Below are positions 17,780 to 26,328 of a stretch of DNA of 64,000 nucleotides, in pieces. The notes under the pieces are model-generated. The model made no database searches, had not been told where the DNA came from, and was given only the letters and a program-made list of their open reading frames with translations. The DNA comes from Paenibacillus aceti (GTDB lineage Bacteria > Bacillota > Bacilli > Paenibacillales > Paenibacillaceae): contig NZ_KZ987724.1 of assembly GCF_003614185.1 (NCBI RefSeq), positions 135,512 through 199,511 of the forward strand, in the 5' to 3' direction. How positions within the stretch are numbered: position 1 is the first letter of the stretch; every line of letters starts with the position of its first letter. The position numbers and the translations under genes were made by a program.

Positions 17780-20700
17780 ACCTGCGCAGAATAAGAAAAC
17801 ATTCGCTTTCTTTATTACTCATTGTCACGCTGGGACTAAGCTTGATATTGCCATCAGGGGCACAGGCAGCCTCGGAGCAGGGGGGCAAATTATCAAAAAT
17901 GAAATTTGGAACACCTGTGGAGTTGGGACATCCAATCACTTCCGTATCGATCAATGACGGTGTCATGGGAGTGGAGGATGGCAAGCAGGTTTTGTACACG
18001 ACGGTCTCGACCACTCCGGCTGTATTTAATGTGATTGATGTGAAGAATAATGAGCGGATTCGCGATTTTGAGCTGGCCGGTGTCGCCCAATCGTGGAGAC
18101 ATGTGATAGCGCCGGATGGAACCGTCTATATCGCCGCCATTACTTCATCGGGGACAGGGGAACTGTGGAGCTATTCCCCAGCTACCAAGCAGGTCCAGAA
18201 GCTGACTGTGGTCGGCAGTGAGAAATCGCTATGGTCGATGACGACCGACTCTGCCGGGAATGTCTATGTCGGTACCTTTGATAACGGCAAGCTGTTCCAA
18301 TATAATCCGACGACTAAGGAATTGAGGGATTATGGCAGCTTGGTAGCAGATCATAATTATATCCGCTCTATGGCTTATTATGACGGCTATATCTATGCTG
18401 GCATGGCGATGCCGTTCGAGGTCGTTAAGGTGAATGTGGAGACCGGAGCCTCGGAGATCATTTCTGATGAGGTGCCAGGCATCCTCGGTATAGAGCACGA
18501 GAAGATTGAATTTGCCTATGATATGGCGGTCGTGGATAAATATCTCTTCGTCAAAGCTAGCGGAGATAAATCAGGGCTGGTCATGGTGTATTACAACCTT
18601 GAAGAGAAGAAATGGGAGAATAAATATATCGGCGTTGATCCTGTTAGCAACAGAGGAGTGATGAGCTACAATCAAATTCCGGTTGCTGACGGTAAAGCCT
18701 ATGTGCCTGCTCATGGCGGCATTCTGGAGGTTGATCTAGCGACGCTGGAGACGAGAAATACCGGGATCAGCTTCGGCACCTCCTTGCGCGGGGCAGCCTG
18801 GGTCAATATGGAGGACCCTGAACTTACCCCGGATCGTACGATAGTGACGATTCAGGCGAATGGGAAACTATCCGCTCTCGATGTTAAAAAAGGAATACGC
18901 AAGGATATGCCGGGCGTCGCTGCCAAGGGTGGCCCGATTCCGATTCACAATCTGGAGCGGGGCACAGATGGACGGTTGTATATGACCGCTTATCCGGGTG
19001 GAAATGGCGCAGTATTTGACCCGACAACGAATCAAGTCACCAGTATCTCGATCGGTCAAGCCGAAGGAATTATCTCGGTTGGCAATAAAGTGTATTACGG
19101 CATCTATCCCGGCGGACATATCTATGAAGTGGATATTTCCGGTGAGAGGCTGAGTGATCCCAAGCTGCTGTTCACGATCGGTTCTGATCAAGACAGACCG
19201 TATAAAATGGAGTATGCAGATGGTAAGCTGATTATCGGCACAATTCCGAACTATGGGGAGTTAGGCGGGGCACTGACGATTTACGATCTGGCAACAGGTG
19301 AAAAGCAAGTTTATCGCGATATGATCAAAGACCACAGTATTATTGGCCTGGCTTATAAAGATGGGAAAATCTATGGCTCAACGACGAAATCCGGCGGATT
19401 GAATACGATGATGCCGAAGAATAACCCGGAGGTATTCGTTTGGGATATCGCGCAAAAGAAAATGACGATGCACACAGAGCTTACTGCTCTTAAAGGACTA
19501 GGTACACACCGCATGATCAGCGGCCTCACCATAGGCCCGGATGGCTTGCTGTGGGGCGGGGTCGACGGAATCCTGTTCGCCCTGAATCCAGATGATCTAT
19601 CCATCGTAAAGCAGAAGAATATATACACTGATGTGAAGGACTACGGGATGTGGCGTCCATACTACTTCCGCTGGGGCGAGGACGGACTGCTCTACGCTGG
19701 ACTGGCAAACCGGATGACGGTAGTTGATCCAGATACTATGGAGTACCGCTCATTAACACCGAGTAACTTCGAGATGAGCTTCATGACGCTGGCCAAGGAC
19801 GCCGAAGGACATGAGCAAATTTATTACTCGAATAGTACGAAGCTGATGATGATCCCGATTACCGAGTCAACCAGCGTACAGACCTCCGTACGAAATGGTT
19901 GCTTCGAGGAGCCGCTCCATGCGGATGGAACGATTCCGGGCTGGAGCAATGCGAATACCGCTTCCGAGGTCAAGTTCAGCCTGTCGAAGGAACGCAGCTA
20001 CTGCGGAGATTCAGGCCAGAGCTTGAAGGTTTTTGATGAGGTGCAAGGTGATCGAGGAATAGGTAGTTATCTTAGCGATCCGGTTCCGGTAGTTCGCGGC
20101 GGTGAATATACGGCCGCAGCCAAGCTGTATATTGAGCAGGGGCTGATTGAAGGTACAAGAACGGATGATTCTGGGATCGTGTTATATTTTTATGATAAGT
20201 CAGGTAAACAGGTCGGTTCAGCTAGTGGCACGGTGATCAAAGGCATGCCGCAAAAGGAGTGGATCGACATCTCTGCGACCGGGGTGGCACCGGAGCAAGC
20301 GGCGTATGCGCGAATCGCCTTATATTCCTCGGCATGGAATATGATGATTGGATATTATGACCATGTGATCTTCGAGGGGCAATCCGCAGGCAGCTTGGAG
20401 TTGAAGGTTGATGGTGAAATCATCGTAGGGGAGACCTTTAACGTGACTTTGCAGGCTCAAGATGTGACTGATCTGTATGCCGTGCAGGCAGCCCTCGAAT
20501 TTGATCCCGCTCTTTTTGAAGTGGTAGATGTACAAATGGCTGGAGACTTCGGCTCCGCTTCCAACGCCTATTTAGGCTGGAATCAGGATAAGACGAAGGG
20601 CAAGCTCAATATTCTAGCTACCCAGTTAGGAGACCGGGTGCTAGGCGGTAGTGTGGATATTGCTCAAATTACAGTGAAGTCGAAGCAATTTGCCGAAGCT

Positions 20701-20982
20701 GCACATCTGGTTATAAGTAAAAAATCGCTATTTACTGATAAGAATGCGGACATCACCAAGCTATCCCATTCGTTGTCTGACGATGTGAAGCTTGGCATAC
20801 AGTTTGGTTATGCTGCAGAAGACTTGAACAAGGACCATAAGGTCGATGCCCAGGATGCGGCGCTGATGGCTAAGCAACTAGGCAAGCCAGTGGATGACAG
20901 CAACCGGATGCTGGACGTGAACGGCGACGGAATTCTGGATATCAGCGATCTGGCGCTGGTCGTACTGAAAGCGCTGGAGTAA
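17776..20982 (+). CDS. Secreted beta-propeller/CBM-like/cohesin/dockerin protein
   Basis: A 1068-residue protein with a signal peptide ending near AQAASEQ. Residues ~40-690 consist of repeated PQQ/WD-like strands (WSYSPATKQVQKL, LFQYNPTTKELRDYG, AVFDPTTNQVTSI), i.e. a large beta-propeller. Then come a CBM-like domain (NGCFEEPLHADGTIPGWSN) closely similar to that of the preceding protein, a cohesin-like domain (LELKVDGEIIVGETFNVTLQ) and a C-terminal dockerin with loops DLNKDHKVDAQD and DVNGDGILDISD. The propeller has no catalytic signature I recognise; it may bind or cleave a polysaccharide. It is translationally coupled to the preceding gene (ATGA). Confidence 0.85.
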   Translation: MNLRRIRKHSLSLLLIVTLGLSLILPSGAQAASEQGGKLSKMKFGTPVELGHPITSVSINDGVMGVEDGKQVLYTTVSTTPAVFNVIDVKNNERIRDFELAGVAQSWRHVIAPDGTVYIAAITSSGTGELWSYSPATKQVQKLTVVGSEKSLWSMTTDSAGNVYVGTFDNGKLFQYNPTTKELRDYGSLVADHNYIRSMAYYDGYIYAGMAMPFEVVKVNVETGASEIISDEVPGILGIEHEKIEFAYDMAVVDKYLFVKASGDKSGLVMVYYNLEEKKWENKYIGVDPVSNRGVMSYNQIPVADGKAYVPAHGGILEVDLATLETRNTGISFGTSLRGAAWVNMEDPELTPDRTIVTIQANGKLSALDVKKGIRKDMPGVAAKGGPIPIHNLERGTDGRLYMTAYPGGNGAVFDPTTNQVTSISIGQAEGIISVGNKVYYGIYPGGHIYEVDISGERLSDPKLLFTIGSDQDRPYKMEYADGKLIIGTIPNYGELGGALTIYDLATGEKQVYRDMIKDHSIIGLAYKDGKIYGSTTKSGGLNTMMPKNNPEVFVWDIAQKKMTMHTELTALKGLGTHRMISGLTIGPDGLLWGGVDGILFALNPDDLSIVKQKNIYTDVKDYGMWRPYYFRWGEDGLLYAGLANRMTVVDPDTMEYRSLTPSNFEMSFMTLAKDAEGHEQIYYSNSTKLMMIPITESTSVQTSVRNGCFEEPLHADGTIPGWSNANTASEVKFSLSKERSYCGDSGQSLKVFDEVQGDRGIGSYLSDPVPVVRGGEYTAAAKLYIEQGLIEGTRTDDSGIVLYFYDKSGKQVGSASGTVIKGMPQKEWIDISATGVAPEQAAYARIALYSSAWNMMIGYYDHVIFEGQSAGSLELKVDGEIIVGETFNVTLQAQDVTDLYAVQAALEFDPALFEVVDVQMAGDFGSASNAYLGWNQDKTKGKLNILATQLGDRVLGGSVDIAQITVKSKQFAEAAHLVISKKSLFTDKNADITKLSHSLSDDVKLGIQFGYAAEDLNKDHKVDAQDAALMAKQLGKPVDDSNRMLDVNGDGILDISDLALVVLKALE

Positions 20983-20997
20983 GCCGTTAAATGACAA

Positions 20998-21468
20998 GGG
21001 GCCGTCCAATAAGCCTCTAAAATAAAAAGTTGGGCGGAGAAACGTCATGTTTTCTGTCCAACTTTTTTTGTGGGCCAAAGCCACAATCCCCAAACTCCGT
21101 ATTTTTTCGCGTCGGCTTCGATCCTTGTACCATCTATTAAGCTTGCGTGGCGCAAGAGACAAACACGGACGGTCAGGACACTCCGCTGATCTAGCGGTCA
21201 CAAATGTCCGTTAGAGCCTGAAAACGACCACTACCCACCTCTAACGGACACTTTTGACCCTTAGAAGCACAAAATGCCATTTTTCACGAAAACTTCCCTT
21301 GTAATGGACATTATTGTCCGTTACAAGGGCGGAATGCCACAGAATCAACGCTAACGGACATTTATATCCGTGTCCGAGTGATCTGGCCAGAACAGGGGGA
21401 TGTTCACATCTTTAGGCACGCAAAAGAGGCGTCTTTCAAGTCGGAAGAACGACTTTTGAGACAGCCCC
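20998..21468 (+). mobile_element. MITE-like element, copy 1, carrying a four-palindrome array
   Basis: The left end GGGGCCGTCCAATAAG and the right end CTTTTGAGACAGCCCC are imperfect inverted repeats. Internally there is a terminator-like hairpin (AAAAGTTGG ... CCAACTTTTTTT) and four 22-nt units, TAACGGACA...TGTCCGTTA-like, beginning at 21192, 21242, 21302 and 21352. A second copy occurs at 47608-48037. The element has no ORF, so it would need a transposase in trans. The flanks ACAA/TTGT extend the outer palindrome and are followed by T-rich sequence, as if it had inserted in a terminator stem. The outer ends resemble IS1182-type termini from memory; this is unverified. Confidence 0.7.
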
Positions 21469-21487
21469 TTGTGATCTGTTTTATAAT

Positions 21488-22753
21488 CTAGCTTCTGAAT
21501 TCAATCTCTTCCGCAAAATCCTTGAATACAACCACCTGGTTCTTCAGGCGGGATCTCTCGGCTGCGAAGGACATCAGATGGCTCTGCACCGACACACTGG
21601 CTGAGGATAATCCCTCGTGGATTCGATCCTCACGAACGAGCTTGACGAAGTTGCCGATCAGTGCGCTGTCACCACCGCCATGATCATCGACGCCTGATTC
21701 CAGAGGGATTAGCTCCTTCTGACCCGTAAGGAAGTCGGTAACTTCAATTTCACATTTATTGAAGGACATAATACCCTTCACCTCGCCGCGAGTACCCATC
21801 AATTTGATCGTTCTTGCGTACTCATTCGTGAATGCGCACATCGTGAAAGCCGCCGTAACGTTATTTTCAAATTCGATATTAACTACTTGATGATCGACCA
21901 CATCATTGTCGCATTTATAGACGCAGCGACCGTAAGGTCCTTCCTGAAGTGCCTTCATCGTTCCTTCTTCGCTTACATCATTGGTGAGCGCATAGCGCCA
22001 GCCCTCGTTAGCAAGATAGAATCTCGGAGCGAAGAACGGGCATTCCTCCGCATGAGGACAGCCGTCAGTACAGCGGTCGGTGGCTTGAGGCGGCGCATTC
22101 TCCGCCTTGAAATGGGATAGCGAGCCGAAGGAGGATATACTTCTGCAATCGCTTCCAGCCAGCCACAGCAGAATGTCCATATCATGGCAGGATTTGGCCA
22201 GGATCATCGGGCTGGACTCCTCTGAATTCCTCCAATTGCCGCGGACATAGCTATGAGCCTGATGCCAGTAGGCCACATTCTCATTATGCTGGATGGAGAC
22301 GAGGTCGCCGATTTTTTTGTCCTCGATGATTTTTTTTAGTGTCCCGAAAAACTCCGTATAGCGCAATACATGACAGATATTGAATATGCGGTCGTATTTA
22401 ACAGCATGCTGCCCCAACTTCACAACCTCAATCGGGTCTGTAGACATCGGCTTCTCCAGCAGGAGATGATAGCCCGCTTCAAAAGCCTTGATCGCTGGCT
22501 CGAAGTGGTATTGATCCTGAGTACAGATCAGAGCCGCATCCGCGAGCTTAGGCTCACGCAGCATCTCCTCCCAGGACGTATAGCAAGCGGAATCCGGAAG
22601 GTTATGGGCCTTCTGAAAAGCCTCTCTTCGGCCTTGATCAGGCTCGGCGATTGCGACGAATTGCAGCTCTTCCGGATGCTGTAGTGCGTAGGTGGCATAA
22701 GCCAGAGCGCCGCGGTTCCCGGCACCGATCAGTACGGCTGTAACCTTTTTCAT
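21488..22753 (-). CDS. Gfo/Idh/MocA-family oxidoreductase with Cys-rich insert
   Basis: A 421-residue protein, ATG at 22753 with GGAGGAGATTTCTC upstream on the minus strand. The Rossmann motif is VLIGAGNRGALAY and the family motif LLEKPMSTDP is intact. A cysteine-rich insertion (RCTDGCPHAEECPFFAPR, later GRCVYKCDND) gives a potential metal site, also seen in one Gfo/Idh subfamily. It is a predicted NAD(P)-dependent sugar dehydrogenase or glycosidase-like enzyme. It is divergent from a TetR gene that probably represses it. Confidence 0.85.
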   Translation of the reverse strand: MKKVTAVLIGAGNRGALAYATYALQHPEELQFVAIAEPDQGRREAFQKAHNLPDSACYTSWEEMLREPKLADAALICTQDQYHFEPAIKAFEAGYHLLLEKPMSTDPIEVVKLGQHAVKYDRIFNICHVLRYTEFFGTLKKIIEDKKIGDLVSIQHNENVAYWHQAHSYVRGNWRNSEESSPMILAKSCHDMDILLWLAGSDCRSISSFGSLSHFKAENAPPQATDRCTDGCPHAEECPFFAPRFYLANEGWRYALTNDVSEEGTMKALQEGPYGRCVYKCDNDVVDHQVVNIEFENNVTAAFTMCAFTNEYARTIKLMGTRGEVKGIMSFNKCEIEVTDFLTGQKELIPLESGVDDHGGGDSALIGNFVKLVREDRIHEGLSSASVSVQSHLMSFAAERSRLKNQVVVFKDFAEEIEFRS

Positions 22754-22810
22754 GAGAAATCTCCTCCATTGTCGTCATTCAGAATACATAATACACGGGA
22801 TAAACTATAT

Positions 22811-22864
22811 TTACATCGTGTAACTACCTACCTCCATATTATTATGGTGTTAACACTGTGTCAA
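22811..22864 (-). promoter_or_regulatory. Sigma-A promoter of the Gfo/Idh gene with palindromic operators
   Basis: Reading the minus strand: TTGACA (22864-22859), exactly 17 nt, TAATAT (22841-22836). Within the spacer is the perfect palindrome GTGTTAACAC (22847-22856). Just downstream lies TTACA-tcg-TGTAA (22811-22823), an imperfect dyad. These are plausible binding sites for the divergent TetR regulator. The rest of the 325-nt gap (22754-23078) shows no gene. Confidence 0.65.
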
Positions 22865-23078
22865 CCTTATTAATCGCTATTAAATCATCGGGCAGATGAT
22901 AGAGTTCATACCTGACCGGCTTGTATTGAATTCAGCTGATGGATAGTGTACGCTAGGCAACATAAAGGCTATTTACGCGATGGATATAGTGTGAACACAG
23001 AATAGAAGATGGCCTAATAGATGGCGAAGATTGCGAACTAGTGGTGAACGTGAAGAATAGAGAAGCGGAGGGATAAGA

Positions 23079-23735
23079 TTGGGAACCAAATGGGAGCAGG
23101 AATTGGATCAAATGCGCAAGCAGCGGCGGGAACAAATTATGGAGGCTACCTATGATCTCGTACTGGAAAAGGGGCTTATGTCTATCACCATTGTCGATAT
23201 CGTCAAGAAGGCGGAGATTAGCCGGGTCACTCTCTATAAATATTACAATTCGATCCACGAGATCGTGTTTGATATCCAGATCAAGATATTGAATGAAATG
23301 AGTGGTCTACTGGACGAAAAGCTAACAGGGAAGAACGGGCTTGAGAAGCTGCAGGATTATTTTGCTACCTTTATTCGTATGTACCGGGCTCATCCGGACT
23401 ACTTCTGCTTTGCCGCTATGTTCGACCAATTCTATCAGTCCTCTTATCCGACGCCGGAATTGGAGGAAAGGTATCAGAGCTTCACCAAGCAGGGAATCGT
23501 TCGCATTGAACAAATTATTGAGGAAGGGATTCGCGATGGATCGATTCGCAGGGAGACGGACCCGGTGATGATGGCGCAGATCCTGTCGCATATCATGATG
23601 GGCACAACCCAGAGAATTGCCGTGCGCAGCGAAATTTACAAGACGGAGAGCAAGGTGGACTCGAAGGAAATGCTCAACTATTTAACGAACTTCCTGACCT
23701 CTTCCTTAGCTGCGGATTCTGCGGATGGACGATAG
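23079..23735 (+). CDS. TetR/AcrR-family transcriptional regulator
   Basis: A 218-residue protein. TTG 23079 is preceded by GCGGAGGG at ideal spacing. The N-terminal helix-turn-helix ITIVDIVKKAEISRVTLYKYY matches the TetR DNA-binding domain, and the all-helical C-terminus would be the ligand-binding dimerisation domain. It is divergent from the Gfo/Idh gene across a promoter bearing two dyads, so control of that gene and itself is the simplest reading. The ligand is unknown. Spacing to the next gene is 34 nt. Confidence 0.88.
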   Translation: MGTKWEQELDQMRKQRREQIMEATYDLVLEKGLMSITIVDIVKKAEISRVTLYKYYNSIHEIVFDIQIKILNEMSGLLDEKLTGKNGLEKLQDYFATFIRMYRAHPDYFCFAAMFDQFYQSSYPTPELEERYQSFTKQGIVRIEQIIEEGIRDGSIRRETDPVMMAQILSHIMMGTTQRIAVRSEIYKTESKVDSKEMLNYLTNFLTSSLAADSADGR

Positions 23736-23769
23736 CGCTACATAGTAGGCTGGAACGGGAGGCGTTAGT

Positions 23770-24420
23770 TTGCTGCATAATTGTGGTGGTGTGGAATGGT
23801 GGCTGATTCGGCATGGTTTGACCAGATGGAATGTGGAGCACAGGTATCAGGGGCATAGTGATGTGGACTTATTGCCGGGGGAGGAGAATGGTCTCGTTTC
23901 GTTGCGAGGTGAGCTTGCGGGGATGGGCTTTGCCGGTGTATATTGCAGTGATCTGAAGCGTTGTCGGCAGACCCTGCAATGGATCCGTCCTGATCTGATA
24001 GACCAAGTCAGCTACGATGCGCGCCTGCGGGAATTGAACTTCGGTGCCTGGGAAGGCCAGACCTATGAAAAGCTGAAGCATGATCAGCGCTACCGAGCCT
24101 GGATTGACGATCCCAAGCGGTATACCCCGTCCGACGGCGAGTCGTGGGAGCAGTTCCATGGACGCGTTACCAGCTTCTATAGCGAGTTGATGCAGGTGTC
24201 TAAGGAGCTTGCGGACAGAAGCGTTCAACCGGGGAGGACCGACGAATTTGGGCCTGGTCAGCAACGGAGCAAGAACGAACGAGAGCGTCGCCGAGCGGTT
24301 CTCCTGATCGTCACCCATGGCGGCGTGATATCCTTGCTGAAGACGCTTGTGAGTCCAGACATAGGCTTCTGGGATAGTCGGGTTTCACCTGGGGAGATCG
24401 TCAAGCTGCAAGTCTTCTAA
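23770..24420 (+). CDS. Histidine phosphatase family protein (possible alpha-ribazole phosphatase)
   Basis: A 216-residue protein from TTG 23770 with GGGAGGCG upstream. The phosphohistidine motif WLIRHGLTRWN lies near the N-terminus, ELNFGAWEGQTYEKL carries the catalytic acidic region, and VTHGGVISLL supplies the second histidine. These motifs fit the phosphoglycerate mutase-like superfamily. CobC-type alpha-ribazole-5'-phosphate phosphatases share this form, and the cobalamin locus begins 1.1 kb downstream, so a role in nucleotide-loop assembly is possible. The intervening methylase gene and the lack of coupling to cob genes leave a general phosphatase equally possible. Confidence 0.75.
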   Translation: MLHNCGGVEWWLIRHGLTRWNVEHRYQGHSDVDLLPGEENGLVSLRGELAGMGFAGVYCSDLKRCRQTLQWIRPDLIDQVSYDARLRELNFGAWEGQTYEKLKHDQRYRAWIDDPKRYTPSDGESWEQFHGRVTSFYSELMQVSKELADRSVQPGRTDEFGPGQQRSKNERERRRAVLLIVTHGGVISLLKTLVSPDIGFWDSRVSPGEIVKLQVF

Positions 24421-24441
24421 GAGTTAACTTCGCGGAAAGGA

Positions 24442-25419
24442 ATGAAGATTTTTATGAAGCAGCCGGAACACTCTGGTCGTTATATATACCCTTTTGCCTG
24501 CCATGAGACCGAGCGTGATCTGTGCAGAATGGAGCTGCAGGCGCTATTTGGGCAGACTGTCGGGCCGCATACCATTGTGGACACTACCCTACGGATCGAT
24601 CCGAGCCGCAGCCCATTTTTTTCGATGCGGATGGATGTTGTGGTGAGTGAGGCGGATTGGGAGGAATTGCTGGAGCAAGCGGCCGCGTTGGAGATCGGGG
24701 ATCATACTTTCAAGGTAAAATATATTAAAGATGGTGACCCATGCAGCTATGAGCAGCAGAGACAGTTTGAGCGCCTGGTAGGAAATGTGATTCGCGGTCA
24801 GGCGGAGATGCGCACGCCCGATCTGATTTATGGCTTGCTGGTCAGGGACGGACGTTGGACACTGGGCAGATGCTATCCAGCGCGGTCGATCTGGCTCGAG
24901 CATAAGCATAAGCCGCAAAATTATTCGACCGGACTAAGCACAGCCGTCGCTCGCGCATTAGTGAATATAGCCGCGCCGCAGCCGGCGGGAAGGCGGATGA
25001 TTGATCCCTGCTGTGGCATGGGCAATGTGTTGATTGAGGCTCTCTCGATGGGAATACAGATTGTCGGCCGAGATATTAACCCGCTGGCGATCCAGGGGGC
25101 GCGCACGAATTTGCACTATTTTGGCTATGATTCCGAGGGTTTGGTGGAAATCGGTGATATGAACGAGATTCAAGGGCATTATGATGCCGCTATTCTTGAT
25201 ATGCCTTATAACCTTTGCTCCGTGCTTCCGCGCCATGAGCGAATCAGGATGCTGGAGAGCCTGAAGCGGTTCAGCGGCCGATCAGTAATCGTATCTTCAG
25301 AGCCGCTAGAGGAGGAGATCCGTGAAGTCGGCCTGGAAATCATCGACCAGGGGCAGGTCGCTAAGGGTTCTTTTGTCCGGAATGTGTGGCTTTGTCGGAG
25401 CGAATCTCGGGGTGAATAA
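24442..25419 (+). CDS. Trm11/Trm-G10-type SAM-dependent RNA methylase
   Basis: Up to 325 residues. Two in-frame ATGs are possible: 24442, very close to GGAAAGG, and 24454, which is well spaced from it. A C-terminal methyltransferase domain has the SAM motif DPCCGMGNVLIEAL and the catalytic motif as DMPYN, a variant of (D/N)PPY. The N-terminal half would present RNA. By analogy to the family it methylates a guanosine or adenosine base of tRNA or another nucleic acid. No functional link to neighbours is evident. Confidence 0.78.
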   Translation: MKIFMKQPEHSGRYIYPFACHETERDLCRMELQALFGQTVGPHTIVDTTLRIDPSRSPFFSMRMDVVVSEADWEELLEQAAALEIGDHTFKVKYIKDGDPCSYEQQRQFERLVGNVIRGQAEMRTPDLIYGLLVRDGRWTLGRCYPARSIWLEHKHKPQNYSTGLSTAVARALVNIAAPQPAGRRMIDPCCGMGNVLIEALSMGIQIVGRDINPLAIQGARTNLHYFGYDSEGLVEIGDMNEIQGHYDAAILDMPYNLCSVLPRHERIRMLESLKRFSGRSVIVSSEPLEEEIREVGLEIIDQGQVAKGSFVRNVWLCRSESRGE

Positions 25420-25499
25420 AGGGTATATTGTGTTCATTCTCCTTTTCACCTATAATCCAATAGAGAAGATAGCCTTGCTTCAAGCTAATTAAATTTAAT

Positions 25500-25705
25500 G
25501 CTCGTTGGTCCTGAGTCGGTGCGATTAGCGCCATGCGCTCGGGTGAAAAGGGAAGCCGGTGTGAATCCGGCGCGGTCCCGCCACTGTAACAGGGACGAAG
25601 TCCAAATGCCACTGTCCACAGGCATCCGCCTGCGGGATGGGAAGGCGGGCTTCAAGTCGATTCCCCTGTAAGCCAGGAGACCTGCCGCGAGTAGATGAGA
25701 CGGTC
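25500..25705 (+). ncRNA. Cobalamin (AdoCbl) riboswitch
   Basis: Conserved segments of the B12 aptamer are visible: AAGCCGGTGTGAATCCGGC (about 25552-25572), GCCACTG (25580-25586), and the B12 box AGCCAGGAGACCTGCC (25671-25686). Position upstream of btuFCD and the cob genes fits the family, which represses B12 uptake when the cofactor is abundant. The exact 5' boundary is approximate. Confidence 0.95.
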
Positions 25706-25796
25706 CTTCGAGGAGAGGATAACGTTCTGCCAAGCTAAGCTTGCCACCGGATGCACGCAGTTGCTTTATTCGGATCAGGCATGAGTTTGTAGACGT

Positions 25797-25836
25797 GACC
25801 CCATCCGTCCATCGGATCGGGTCTTTCTAATTTTAA
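25797..25836 (+). terminator. Riboswitch-linked Rho-independent terminator
   Basis: GACCCCATCCG and CGGATCGGGTC form an 11-bp stem with one mismatch, followed by TTTCTAATTTT. It lies about 110 nt past the B12 box and is the probable OFF structure of the cobalamin riboswitch expression platform. Confidence 0.75.
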
Positions 25837-25842
25837 GGGGAA

Positions 25843-26280
25843 GAGGTAATTCAAAAATTCCACTTTTGAACACGAAGCAAGCCAAGAAGCCGATTCGACG
25901 TCGAATCTTGAATTCAGCCGGGCCTTCCGGTGCTCACGTACCCACTACGTACGCTGCGCTCCTCATGCCCGCCTTCATCCAACCTTCTCGGTGCTGAAAA
26001 CTGGAATTTTTGAACCCGATTTGAAGGTAGTTCAAAAAGTCTGCTTTTGATCACGAAGCAAGCCAAGAAGCCGATTCGACGTCGAATCTTGAATTCAGCC
26101 GGGCCTTCCGGTGCTCACGTACCCACTACGTACGCTGCGCTCCTCATGCCCGCCTTCATCCAACCTTCTCGGTGCTGAAAACTGGAATTTTTGAACCCGA
26201 TTTGAAGGTAGTTCAAAAAGTCTTCTTTTGATCACGAAGTGACTCAGGGCGTGACTCGGCATCGAATCTTGGACCTTAGC
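25843..26280 (+). repeat. Tandem repeat array, 181-bp period (about 2.4 copies), MITE-like
   Basis: Two nearly identical units (the motif CACGAAGCAAGCC at 25871 and 26052) and a diverged partial third (CACGAAGTGAC at 26233) recur at exactly 181 bp. Unit ends are GGTAGTTCAAAAAG and CAAAAATTCC-type inverted repeats. A single inverted copy is found at 61574-61752. There is no ORF. The array separates the cobalamin riboswitch terminator from btuF, giving an unusually long leader of about 500 nt. Confidence 0.85.
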
Positions 26281-26328
26281 TGGAACAGGCGATTTTGTAC
26301 ACAGAATTATTCAAAAGGAGAGGGAAAC

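Noticed and set aside
20998-21468. Insertion sequence with a transposase
   Set aside because: No frame longer than about 100 codons and no transposase motif in either copy; treated as non-autonomous.
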